Assembly: GCA_023451825.1 (NCBI GenBank)
Contig: JAEXYA010000069.1
Span: forward strand, 35,090 to 99,089
Reading direction: 5' to 3'
DNA length: 64,000 nucleotides
Source: Pseudomonadota bacterium
Lineage (GTDB): Bacteria > Pseudomonadota > Alphaproteobacteria > Rhizobiales > Xanthobacteraceae
Position 1 is the first letter of the stretch. Each line of letters begins with the position of its first letter. Under the pieces are notes generated by a model, which did no database searches, had not been told where the DNA came from, and worked only from the letters and a program-made list of their open reading frames with translations. This document shows positions 23,580-31,221 of this stretch, piece after piece. The position numbers and the translations under genes are program-made.

Positions 23580-23933
23580 ATGGGAAGACCGAAGGTTGCC
23601 GCAGTCAGCGGCGACACGAACAGTGCTGTGCTGAGCGAGCGCCTGCGCGTCGCTGCGATTATCGAATCGCCGGAGGGCAGGCGCAACCCTGCGCTTGCCA
23701 ACCAACTCGCATTGCGCGCCGATCTGGATGCCGAGACCGCCAAATCGATCCTGGCGCACGCACCGGCCGCGAACCCGTACCTGGCTGCCATGAATGCGGA
23801 GGGGCCGATTGGACTATCGGCAGACTTTGCCGATGTTTCGGGTGATCCCAAGGCTGCACGCCTGAAAGAACTGACGGAGGTGACCAACGCCTTGAATGAG
23901 CAAAAGGGCTGGGCGCCTAAGAGGAAACGCTGA
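23580..23933 (+). CDS. Hypothetical phage protein resembling the tail region of prohead proteases (117 aa)
   Basis: Residues about 20-60 (SERLRVAAIIESPEGRRNPA, then LANQLALRADLDAETAKSIL and AHAP) resemble, from memory, the helical segment that follows the catalytic domain of ClpP-like prohead proteases. No protease domain is present here. It lies between terminase and portal, and its stop overlaps the portal start (TGATG). It might be a scaffold-like remnant of a lost protease or an independent assembly factor. This homology needs a profile search. Confidence 0.5.
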   Translation: MGRPKVAAVSGDTNSAVLSERLRVAAIIESPEGRRNPALANQLALRADLDAETAKSILAHAPAANPYLAAMNAEGPIGLSADFADVSGDPKAARLKELTEVTNALNEQKGWAPKRKR

Positions 23934-25591
23934 TGGGGCGCAAGAGATCAGGGACGGCCGCTTCTGTCGAAGCGGTTGCGGGGGTGCCCCCAAGCGTCCC
24001 GTCAGTCGCCCTGCCTGCCGGCGGCGTGAGCACCACCCAAGCGGGCTTTATGGATGGGGCGGATGGCCGGCCGTCACTCTCCTGGACCAATTATAAGGGC
24101 GCACATTTCACGACGGGTTACGGCCCATTCTTCGGAACGCCTGGCAATGAGATTGCTCGCGAACGCTCTCTGGCCGCGTCTATCTCGACAGACTTTCTGA
24201 CGAGCAATCCGCAGATCGCCACGCTTGTCGAAAACTTCGCCGTGCAGTCAGTAGGGACCGGCCTGACCTTGTCGTCGCGCCCCGACGCCAAGGCGCTCGG
24301 CATATCGCCGGAGGCAGCGCGTGACCTCTCGGACATGATCGAAACGTGCTGGCAGGCTTGGGCAGCCAATCCCGTTGAGTGCGATGCGTCATCAAGACAC
24401 AACGTCCATCAGATGGCCGTCGCGTCCTTCAAATCTTTTCTCCTTACCGGCGAGGCGCTGTTTGTGTTGGATTGGCTGAAGGGCAACGGGGCTAGATCGT
24501 CAACTAAGGTGCGGCTGCTCGATCCGCGCCAGTTGGACCAATCAGTCACGCGCGTCGAAGAGCGGGGCAATATCCTTCAAGGCATCCAATTCGACCAGGC
24601 CGGCCGCGTGGTTGGTTATTGGATTCGACCGTTTGTACTCGGCAACATCGCCAGCGCGCCGCAGCCGGTTTTCGTGCGTGCTCGCACCTCTTGGGGACGT
24701 GAACGAACTGTTCACCTGTTTGATTTGCTCATCCCTGGTCAAGTGCGGGGAATGTCGCCGCTGACCGCTGCACTCTCATCTGCACGCTCGAAGGGTATGC
24801 TCAGAGAGTATACGCTAGGCCAAGCAATGGCGCAGGCTATGGTGGCGATCACAATCAAATCCGATTTGCCGGCAGCACAGGCTCTCAATTCATTAACAGG
24901 CGATGCGCCGTTCGGTCAGCAGCAGCTTTCTCCGGAAGCATGGGTAAAATCTCGGGGAGACTACTATTCGGCTGCAAAGATCGAATTAAGTCCCGCTAAG
25001 GTCGCCCATCTACACGCAGGCGATGAGTTGGAGATGCATCGCGCTCAGGGACCGAACCAAACTTATGAGCCGTTCGATGAGTCAATGGGGCGCGATATTG
25101 CCAAGGCCGCTGGCTCAAGCGTCGAGGACATGACGGGCAACTACAGCAAAACATCATTTGCTGCGAGCCGGCTCGCTATGGACCTTCCCTTCAGGATCAA
25201 TAAGAGGCGACGTGCTGCAATAACTGAACGGTTCTACGGTTCAGTGTTTCGAGCCTGGCTCGAAGAGGCGTGCGAGACGGGGCGGATCGTGTTGCCACCG
25301 GGGGCACCCGCGTTTTGGGAGCAACCTGATGCCTATTCGAAATGCGCCTGGCATGGAGAGGGGCCGGCAGTTGCCGACAAACTAAAGAATGCTCAGGCCG
25401 ACTTGCTAGAAATTAATAACGGCCTGGCAACGCGAGAATCGAAGCTGGCCGAACGCGGAATCGACTTAGAGACATTCATCCGCCAATGCAAAGCGGAGCA
25501 AGGAATGCTCGAAGCTGCCGGACTTCAGTACGCAACACCTCGACCGCAGAACGTTGATGCTGCGGACCGGGACGACGAAGCGCTCCAATAG
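23933..25591 (+). CDS. Phage portal protein, lambda gpB family
   Basis: 552 residues with the lambda-type portal pattern: GNEIARERSLAASISTDFLT SNP early on, FLLTGEALFVLDW, RLLDPRQLDQ, VFVRARTSWGRERTVHLFD, then LIPGQVRGMSPLTAAL and a C-terminal NYSKTSFAASRLAMD. It would form the twelve-subunit ring through which DNA is packaged. Translationally coupled to the preceding gene. The N-terminal 40 residues are Gly/Val/Ser-rich and probably disordered. Length is close to that of the family. Confidence 0.92.
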   Translation: MGRKRSGTAASVEAVAGVPPSVPSVALPAGGVSTTQAGFMDGADGRPSLSWTNYKGAHFTTGYGPFFGTPGNEIARERSLAASISTDFLTSNPQIATLVENFAVQSVGTGLTLSSRPDAKALGISPEAARDLSDMIETCWQAWAANPVECDASSRHNVHQMAVASFKSFLLTGEALFVLDWLKGNGARSSTKVRLLDPRQLDQSVTRVEERGNILQGIQFDQAGRVVGYWIRPFVLGNIASAPQPVFVRARTSWGRERTVHLFDLLIPGQVRGMSPLTAALSSARSKGMLREYTLGQAMAQAMVAITIKSDLPAAQALNSLTGDAPFGQQQLSPEAWVKSRGDYYSAAKIELSPAKVAHLHAGDELEMHRAQGPNQTYEPFDESMGRDIAKAAGSSVEDMTGNYSKTSFAASRLAMDLPFRINKRRRAAITERFYGSVFRAWLEEACETGRIVLPPGAPAFWEQPDAYSKCAWHGEGPAVADKLKNAQADLLEINNGLATRESKLAERGIDLETFIRQCKAEQGMLEAAGLQYATPRPQNVDAADRDDEALQ

Positions 25592-25602
25592 GACCAACCA
25601 CT

Positions 25603-25848
25603 ATGAACAACTGCAAACCCGGCGGGGCTGTCCCCGCCGTCGATGACCCATGCGCCATGCTGCCGCAACTTCGCGCGGCTCTTTACCAGCTCATGGCCGG
25701 CCAGTCCCGCGCCGAAGTCCGCAACGGCGAGCAATGGCAGACGTGGCACCGTGGCAGCGCAAAAGAGCTTCAACGCGAAGTGCGCCGCCTCGAACTGATT
25801 TGCAACTGCACCGGCGGGCGCGCCGTTCGCGTCGGCAACTACTATTGA
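25603..25848 (+). CDS. gpW-like head-tail joining protein
   Basis: 81 residues. After a short N-terminal extension it reads LRAALYQLMAGQSRAEVRNG and KELQREVRRLE, which fits gpW of lambda (helix, beta hairpin, helix; about 68 residues). gpW fills the portal-tail interface after packaging. It follows the portal by 11 bases; in lambda gpW precedes the portal, so the order is swapped here. Two nearby Cys (ICNCTGG) at the C-terminus are unusual. Confidence 0.7.
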   Translation: MNNCKPGGAVPAVDDPCAMLPQLRAALYQLMAGQSRAEVRNGEQWQTWHRGSAKELQREVRRLELICNCTGGRAVRVGNYY

Positions 25849-25855
25849 GGACACC

Positions 25856-26632
25856 ATGAACGAAGCCGATAATGCGTGGGTGCATCCGGTTTATGGGGCG
25901 ATGGTCGTCATGCCTGACGGCTACACCATGACGAAAAACCAGGCAGCCTCCAAAGGAATCAAGTCGATCCCGTGGCCTGAGCAACTGGAACGCACCGCCA
26001 CACCGCACGCGCATGACCCGGATAAAGTCGTGCTTGCGCGAGGGGCAACTGCCGACAAGGCCAAAGCTTTGCAGGCCGGATTCAAGATTGTCGAAGCCGC
26101 AGCAACGATCCTTGAAGCGCCGTCAGAGATCACCTTGTGGCGCTCCGCAATCATGCTCTTGCCTGATGCGCGAGATCGTCCGGCCGCGACCGCAGAGCTT
26201 CTAAGCACGCAATCATACCACACGATGACAGTCATGTCAGCGCGCGCATTCTTGCGTGGCCTGCCGACTGAACTTGACGAACAGGAACAACCCACCATGA
26301 CCGACCAGGTCGATCCGGCACGAGCTGCACGCCTCGCCGAAATCCAAAGCTCCGTAGCGGGCTTCAACCGCTCGAAGGGCTATACGGCGCGATGTGCGCC
26401 GCAGACTGCCAGTCATTCCGCACGCGCGGGCGGGCAGGCCGATCCGGCTCAGCTCAAGCGCCGCGTTGAACTCAAGGTCGCTGCGCTCTCCACGCGCGAC
26501 GACGCTCAGGCTCGCAGTGAGGTCCGCGATCTTCGCTACGCACTCCATCGAAACGCGACCACGAGCACTCCGCTCAGCGTCGCTCTTTTCGACCTTGGCA
26601 TCGATGTCGCCAAGATCATGCCGAACAACTAA
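25856..26632 (+). CDS. Hypothetical phage structural-region protein (258 aa)
   Basis: The N-terminus (GAMVVMPDGYTMTKNQAASK) is small and mixed; the middle (SEITLWRSAIMLLPDARDRP) and SARAFLRGLPTELDEQEQ are helical; from residue 143 (MTDQVDPARAARLAEIQSSV, AGFNRSKGYTA) it resembles a second module. The last part (DLRYALHRN) is basic. An internal ATG at about 26297 could start a shorter product. It occupies the position where decoration, protease and major capsid genes would normally be, but it has no HK97-fold signature that I can see. Function unknown. Confidence 0.5.
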   Translation: MNEADNAWVHPVYGAMVVMPDGYTMTKNQAASKGIKSIPWPEQLERTATPHAHDPDKVVLARGATADKAKALQAGFKIVEAAATILEAPSEITLWRSAIMLLPDARDRPAATAELLSTQSYHTMTVMSARAFLRGLPTELDEQEQPTMTDQVDPARAARLAEIQSSVAGFNRSKGYTARCAPQTASHSARAGGQADPAQLKRRVELKVAALSTRDDAQARSEVRDLRYALHRNATTSTPLSVALFDLGIDVAKIMPNN

Positions 26633-26643
26633 CGGGGACACCT

Positions 26644-26997
26644 ATGACTGATCACACTGAGACGTTTACGCTTTCGCGGCCGCTTAAGACGCATTCCGGC
26701 GAGCTGAGCAGCCTTACGCTGCAAGAGCCGACTGCCGGCGCCTTCATCGATTACGGCGAGCCGTTCAGTCTGAAGCCGCGCTTTAACGCGGACGGCGAGC
26801 CCGATGGCGTCACCTTCGTCTTCGACAATAATAAGGTCTTCGCGCGCTGGCTGGCAGACATGGTCGCCGAGTCTGTTGATGACCTGATCCTGAAGAGCTT
26901 GACGGCCAGCGACTTCCATCTGCTTCGCCTCCGCGCTGCCAATATCATCATGGCGGGGATGCCCGAGCAAAATTTTTCAAATCCGTCCGCCGGCTGA
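26644..26997 (+). CDS. Phage tail assembly chaperone, short form (gpE/Mu gp41-like)
   Basis: 117 residues (TETFTLSRPLKTHSGELSSL, then TLQEPTAGAFIDYGEP) with a beta-rich start and helical C-terminus, in line with tail assembly chaperones of the P2 gpE/Mu gp41 class. It is placed directly before the tape measure gene, as in nearly all long-tailed phages. The zero-frame ends at TGA 26995-26997 shortly after a slippery A AAT TTT at 26970-26976. The chaperone would coat the tape measure protein during tail assembly. Confidence 0.7.
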   Translation: MTDHTETFTLSRPLKTHSGELSSLTLQEPTAGAFIDYGEPFSLKPRFNADGEPDGVTFVFDNNKVFARWLADMVAESVDDLILKSLTASDFHLLRLRAANIIMAGMPEQNFSNPSAG

Positions 26998-27131
26998 TCG
27001 CCTGGATGACCAAGGCCAATGGGCTCAGTCTCTCCGAGATTGAGCCCATGCGGCTCGGACGGCTTTTCAAACGAATAGATATGTTTGTCGACTACGCAAA
27101 GGTGGTCGAGAAGTTGGGGCAAACTAAATGA
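26644..27131 (+). CDS. Tail assembly chaperone, predicted -1 frameshift product
   Basis: At 26970-26976 the zero-frame codons AAT TTT preceded by A form the canonical slippery heptamer A AAT TTT. Slipping back one base opens a frame without stops from 26976 to TGA at 27129-27131, adding 51 residues (FKSVRRLIAWMTKANGLSLS, then EIEPMRLGRLFKRIDMFVDY) for about 162 in total. The extension ends overlapping the tape measure ATG (ATGA). This is the organisation of lambda G/G-T and P2 E/E'. The extension alone could also start at ATG 27006. Frameshifting is inferred from sequence. Confidence 0.75.
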
Positions 27132-29365
27132 GCAACCCAAACGTCACAGCATCAATCACTGTGAACGACCAGGCTTCGCCGAAGCTCAAAGAGCTTATGG
27201 AACTGTCGCAGCGGTTAAGCCGCGTCAGTAAGGACATGCTGAAGGATGCCGGGGGCGATAAGTACACCAGCGGATTGAAGCAAGCCAGCGCAGCGGCTCA
27301 GCACCACATCACGGTGCTGGAAAAGATGCATAAGATACAGAGCGCGATTGCCGCGACGGCTGCCGGCTTTGTCGGCGCCAAGGCGCTTGGAATGGCAAAA
27401 CATGCCTTCTCTGACTACGTGCCTTACGAGCGTGATGTGCGTTACCAGCGCGCTATCCAAGGCTTCAACAACAAAGAGATGGCGATGCTGGAACGCCAGC
27501 GCGTCGATGCAGCGAACGTCTATGGTTTGAAACCGGAAGACACGCTGCACGCCCAGCAGGCATTCGTCACGCGAAATTTCAGCGCTGCGATCACTGCGGC
27601 CGGCACCCATCAAGCCATCATCCTCGGCAAAGCGCTTAATGTCAGCGCTGAGCAGGCCGCGAAGATCGTTGAGGGCTTGACGTTCGGACAGGGAATCCAT
27701 CTGCATAACCCCGCCGATGCAAGGCGCGAGATCGCGAAGTCTACGGACATTGCCGCCATCGCCGCTAAGGCTGGCGCGATGACGCCGGAAGACATTTCGC
27801 AATTGGCGAAGTTCGGCATCGGTATGACATCGGCTGCCGGCATCAGTGCTCAGCAATCATATGCAACAGCAATGACGCTGAAGCGCGCGAACGTGGGAGG
27901 TGACGAGTCGGGCGTCTTTTTGCGTCAGATGGCGGCGCGCCTGCTCGCACCCACCAAAGGCGCCTTCGACGCCTTTGCGCGAATGGGTATCGACTACGAT
28001 AAGTATGCGCCCCAAGGAAATGTCGGTGTCGATGCAATCGATGCAGCCTATAAGCGACGAAATGGCAAGGGGCTCGGCTCGGCTGGCCGCGCCAGCTTGG
28101 AAGAAGCTTTCGGCGACGAAAAGCGGAACGTTCTCGGCAACCGGTCGGAGTTCGCCGTTGCGGTGCGTGAAGCGTTGGAGGCTAGCGGCGAGAAACTGGA
28201 TAGGGTCGCCCAAAAGCAAATCGTTTCTACTGCGCTTCGCCAGTACGATCTCGCGAAGGGCAGCCTACGGGGCGGCGCGCTTTTCGACGATATCATGTCC
28301 AAGGCGCAACCCCGCGACATCCAGGCGATCATCGGCGATAAGCAAGGCGGCCGTGCCGTTATGCTGCTCAATGCGCTGGATCAGTATCGCGAGTACCTCG
28401 AAAAATTGAACCATGGCGACGGCTACGCCACAAAAATTGCCGAAGAGCGCATGCAGGGCTTGGCGGCGGCTATGGATCGCCTGACCGCGAGCACGGACAT
28501 CGCCAGCAAGCAAATGGTCGCGGCAAACGAGCGCTGGCTGACACCGATGACCGAAGCGGCCGGCAAGATCATGGCCACCTTTACCGGGTTGTCTGATGGC
28601 ACCAAGGGCGCGCTCAGCGCTGCCGGCGGGCTTGGTGCAGCGGCGGGCATTGCATCGGCTGGCTCGACCATACTGTCGCTTATTGCCAGCTTCAGCAATG
28701 TCACGATAGGCGCCAATGCCGCTGCGGCAGCTATGGCGAGGGTGGGCGTTGCTGGCGCTATTCCCGGCGGTCCGCTTGGTAAGGCCGGCAAAGGCGCTTC
28801 GGCACTCAGCGGCGCTGCGGGCGTGCTCGGCTGGACGGCGTTAGGCGTGACCGGCATTTCCCTTGCTATCGAGGGCCTGGACCGCATTCCATCCGGCGGC
28901 TCACGGGCCAGTCGCGGAATGCGGTCGCGGGCAGGCTCAACGGCTGCCAGCACTTCCGAGTTCGAGGACCTAGTGAACGTGTCCGGCGAGAGCGGGCGGT
29001 TCGGTGGGTATCGCAGCGGCCCATTCGCCAAGCGGCGCGGATCGACAAACGATTATCTGCGGTCGCTCGGGCTTTCAGACGAACCGGTCCAGGCCGGCGG
29101 TTGGCAGGACTCGGCGCGGATCATCAAGCCTGCGGCGGAAGGTGCGGGGAAGTGGGGCGAGGTGACGGGGACGGTGACCGGCTCGGCTGAGCTGCATCAG
29201 AACATGACCTTCACCATCGAACCATCGGCCTATTTCCTTTCGGTCGTCAAACGCGCCGAAAGCCTTTCAACCCTCAGCCTTAACGGCCGGCTCGGCACCA
29301 GCATGCAAGGCCCCGGCGACAACGGCACCAAGCCTAGCAGCGGCCCGCTGACTGGCACCCAATAA
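27128..29365 (+). CDS. Phage tail tape measure protein
   Basis: 745 residues. The N-terminus has a beta start (TASITVNDQASPKLKELMEL) and coiled coils; the core (ALGMAKHAFSDYVPYERDVR YQ; EQAAKIVEGLTFGQG; ISQLAKFGIGMTSAAGISAQ QSYA) resembles the TP901-type tape measure core domain. Ala/Gly-rich hydrophobic helices lie at about 490-580. It fixes tail length and may help DNA entry. At about 745 residues the encoded tail would be short to medium. ATG overlaps the chaperone frameshift stop. Confidence 0.88.
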   Translation: MSNPNVTASITVNDQASPKLKELMELSQRLSRVSKDMLKDAGGDKYTSGLKQASAAAQHHITVLEKMHKIQSAIAATAAGFVGAKALGMAKHAFSDYVPYERDVRYQRAIQGFNNKEMAMLERQRVDAANVYGLKPEDTLHAQQAFVTRNFSAAITAAGTHQAIILGKALNVSAEQAAKIVEGLTFGQGIHLHNPADARREIAKSTDIAAIAAKAGAMTPEDISQLAKFGIGMTSAAGISAQQSYATAMTLKRANVGGDESGVFLRQMAARLLAPTKGAFDAFARMGIDYDKYAPQGNVGVDAIDAAYKRRNGKGLGSAGRASLEEAFGDEKRNVLGNRSEFAVAVREALEASGEKLDRVAQKQIVSTALRQYDLAKGSLRGGALFDDIMSKAQPRDIQAIIGDKQGGRAVMLLNALDQYREYLEKLNHGDGYATKIAEERMQGLAAAMDRLTASTDIASKQMVAANERWLTPMTEAAGKIMATFTGLSDGTKGALSAAGGLGAAAGIASAGSTILSLIASFSNVTIGANAAAAAMARVGVAGAIPGGPLGKAGKGASALSGAAGVLGWTALGVTGISLAIEGLDRIPSGGSRASRGMRSRAGSTAASTSEFEDLVNVSGESGRFGGYRSGPFAKRRGSTNDYLRSLGLSDEPVQAGGWQDSARIIKPAAEGAGKWGEVTGTVTGSAELHQNMTFTIEPSAYFLSVVKRAESLSTLSLNGRLGTSMQGPGDNGTKPSSGPLTGTQ

Positions 29366-29373
29366 GGACAGCG

Positions 29374-29787
29374 ATGTTATTTCCAGAGTCAAACAACTGG
29401 CGAGCGGGCATGCAGGATGTGTCCGCCGCCATTGACGATACGTTCGGCGAGATCGTCACGGTGACGCCAGTGCTACCGGGAAAGCCGAACTTCCCCAGTA
29501 CGCCGCAGCCGGAGCGCGCGGTGACTGTGACTGCGGTTTTCACGTCGCCGCACAAGCGGATCATGATGGGGGATTTCGAGCGGGTCGATAGGCCGCTTCC
29601 GGTCAGCACGTCCGAACCGTCGTTTAGCTTTGGGCGCGACGTGCTGCCGTTCCCGGTTCGCCAAGGCTACCGCATTCAGGTCTGTCGCACTGGCGAGGTG
29701 TTCGAAGCGAAAGATCAGCAGTCGGACGGCGTGGCGCGCATCGTCGTGCCGGTCGTACAGCTCGGCAGACAGTCGGAGAAGCGGTGA
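29374..29787 (+). CDS. Head-tail attachment-like protein (lambda FII pattern)
   Basis: 137 residues, beta-rich: AIDDTFGEIVTVTPVLPGKP, then AVTVTAVFTSPHKR, VSTSEPSFSFGRDVLPFPV and RIQVCRTGEVFEAKDQQSDG. The order of an early helix, a tandem of beta strands and an 'SPSL-D-L-G-' like central motif is reminiscent of gpFII, the beta-barrel protein that joins head and tail. It starts eight bases after the tape measure stop. This function is a pattern-based guess; a tail terminator is the alternative. Confidence 0.45.
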   Translation: MLFPESNNWRAGMQDVSAAIDDTFGEIVTVTPVLPGKPNFPSTPQPERAVTVTAVFTSPHKRIMMGDFERVDRPLPVSTSEPSFSFGRDVLPFPVRQGYRIQVCRTGEVFEAKDQQSDGVARIVVPVVQLGRQSEKR

Positions 29788-30089
29788 TGCAGGCGGTTCG
29801 CAAACAGCCTTTACGTCGCTCAGTATCGCAGGACGAAGAGACGCCGGACATCCTCGTTCCGGCGCTCGCTCAGCTCCGCAAATGCTCTGACAGCATGGAC
29901 GTGCTGATACACATTGAAGAGCATTGGCCGGATCGACTGTTGCCAGCGCTAGCGTGGGCTGCATCGCGCAAAACATTCATCCCACACATCGCAGTGCAGA
30001 CGCTCGTTAAATACTGCGGGCCTTTGCAGCTTGAGCGGTGCTTGGGACGGACGAGGGCGCGGGAGCTGCAAGCTCGTGTGGTTCGTTAG
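29787..30089 (+). CDS. Hypothetical phage protein (100 aa)
   Basis: ATG at 29787 overlaps the previous stop (TGATG; a GTG at 29784 is an alternative). The protein is helical and basic at both ends, with a middle of DILVPALAQLRKCSDSMDVL and WPDRLLPALAWAASRKTF. It has no membrane segment strong enough for a holin. It is the last gene of the structural block; tail tube, baseplate and lysis genes do not follow. Confidence 0.5.
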   Translation: MQAVRKQPLRRSVSQDEETPDILVPALAQLRKCSDSMDVLIHIEEHWPDRLLPALAWAASRKTFIPHIAVQTLVKYCGPLQLERCLGRTRARELQARVVR

Positions 30090-30142
30090 TTCTGTCGCCT
30101 AACAAACCTAACTAAGTAATTGTTATCGTTGTAGAAAAGGCG

Positions 30143-30172
30143 TTGACGAGCTGCGCTGTGATTGCCTAGATG
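30143..30172 (+). promoter_or_regulatory. Candidate promoter for the 30375-30976 genes
   Basis: TTGACG (30143-30148) and TAGATG (30167-30172), spacer 18, in the 285-base gap 30090-30374. Further down, CCCGC and GCGGG form a small hairpin near 30332-30347, about 30 bases before the next start. Nothing else in this gap is recognisable. Confidence 0.35.
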
Positions 30173-30374
30173 GCGTTGGGTTTAGAAGACCCGACTCATG
30201 GGGTTGTAAGCGGCCTGTCCCGGCCTCTTCGCATTCAGTGTTTCGTAAAAGTCCAGAGTTGCGCGTTATGTCCAAGGCGGAAGCCCAAAGGCGCGCAGGC
30301 ACAACCCCTCGTGTTCTTCTAGCTCTGGACGCCCGCGCATCTGCGGGCCTGGGGACTGAATGAGGGGAATTGCA

Positions 30375-30608
30375 ATGGATAACGTAGTCGATTTTGCGCG
30401 CGCATCGGAAAAGCGGTCACCACAAGCAATTGAGCTGAACGATGACACGGCGCACATCTTGGATGTTGAGCACGAGCTGCTTGAGACGCAGATGCAGGTA
30501 TGCGCTTTGCATCGCGAGCTTGAGAAAATGAGACGAGCACACGAAAAAACCCGTCGCGAGCTGGCAGAGGCCAGACGCGCGCTTCGCACCGGACCTGTAT
30601 GCCTATAG
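30375..30608 (+). CDS. Small coiled-coil protein (77 aa)
   Basis: Starts MDNVVDFARASEKRSPQAIE. From about residue 28 it is a continuous charged helix (VEHELLETQMQVCALHRELE, KMRRAHEKTRRELAEARRAL) with coiled-coil spacing. AGGGGA before ATG at 30375 favours it over an ATG at 30360. The stop overlaps the next gene. Such small coiled-coil proteins occur in phage regulatory regions; no function is assigned. Confidence 0.6.
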   Translation: MDNVVDFARASEKRSPQAIELNDDTAHILDVEHELLETQMQVCALHRELEKMRRAHEKTRRELAEARRALRTGPVCL

Positions 30609-30976
30609 ACGACGATACCCACTCCCGGTCAGCCCGCCTGCGGGCGACCGGCGAGGACGCGCCGATGACGCTGAAGGAGGCGTGCAGCGTGGTGTTTAAG
30701 GATGCGATCACGGTCGCTTCGCTGAAGGCTGAAGCGGCGCGGGGCAACTTGACCATGCGCAAAGTGGGACGCGCGTATTTCGTCACGCTGAACGATCTGA
30801 GTGCGATGTGGGAGAAGTGCAGGGTGATGCCTGAAAGGCAGTGTCTTGTTCAGGAGTCTGTTCGAGACAGCTCGCTAGCTGCACTCGACCTTTTATTGAA
30901 GCAGCGCGGTACGTCAGCTCGCACAACGTTGCGCGCTGAATTGGATGCCCGCACGAAGCGTCGGAAGAATCGCTGA
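30599..30976 (+). CDS. Small HTH-like protein (125 aa, or 103 aa from 30665)
   Basis: The segment MTLKEACSVVFKDAITVASL KAEAARGNLTMRKVGRAYFV resembles a MerR/excisionase-type helix-turn-helix followed by a wing; the rest is helical and basic at the C-terminus (RTTLRAELDARTKRRKNR). ATG 30599 overlaps the previous gene by 10 bases; ATG 30665 (preceded by GAGGACGCGCCG) starts right at the predicted HTH and may be the true start. A DNA-binding regulator or small terminase-like role is possible. Confidence 0.55.
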   Translation: MPIDDDTHSRSARLRATGEDAPMTLKEACSVVFKDAITVASLKAEAARGNLTMRKVGRAYFVTLNDLSAMWEKCRVMPERQCLVQESVRDSSLAALDLLLKQRGTSARTTLRAELDARTKRRKNR

Positions 30977-30987
30977 AAATCGTTCAG

Positions 30988-31211
30988 CTAGCGGATGCGG
31001 TGCCAGCCGCTGATCTCTTCAGGAATGCCAAGCGTTGACGGATCACCGAATGACGGCCAGGAGCACGTCCCGTTTGCAATTGCTTCGGCTGCCGAGTGCG
31101 TCGAACCATGCCATTCAAGCGCATCGCCATCAAAGATGAGAGTGAAGCCCCCCTTGGCGACGCTACGATCTCCGCTCGCCCTTCGGATGTGTTGTAAACC
31201 CAGCGCGTCAT
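30988..31211 (-). pseudogene. Small partner gene of the P-loop ATPase, frameshifted at a G6 run
   Basis: From ATG 31211 the frame reads MTRWVYNTSEGRAEIVASPR, then breaks. Adding one base in the G run (C6 on the plus strand, 31148-31153) continues it as GGFTLIFDGDALEWHGSTHS, AAEAIANGTCSWPSFGDPST and LGIPEEISGWHRIR to a TAG at 30988. Both halves look protein-like and the total length is 224, one short of a multiple of three. It resembles small 'W-x-Y/F ... DLGIPEDISEW' proteins I recall near mobile defence genes. It starts 10 bases after the ATPase stop. A real frameshift, a sequencing error in the homopolymer, or slippage are all possible. Confidence 0.6.
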
Positions 31212-31221
31212 TGCAGCGTGC

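Noticed and set aside
29787..30089. Holin candidate at the end of the tail block
   Set aside because: The hydrophobic stretch is short and interrupted by charged residues, and no endolysin follows.
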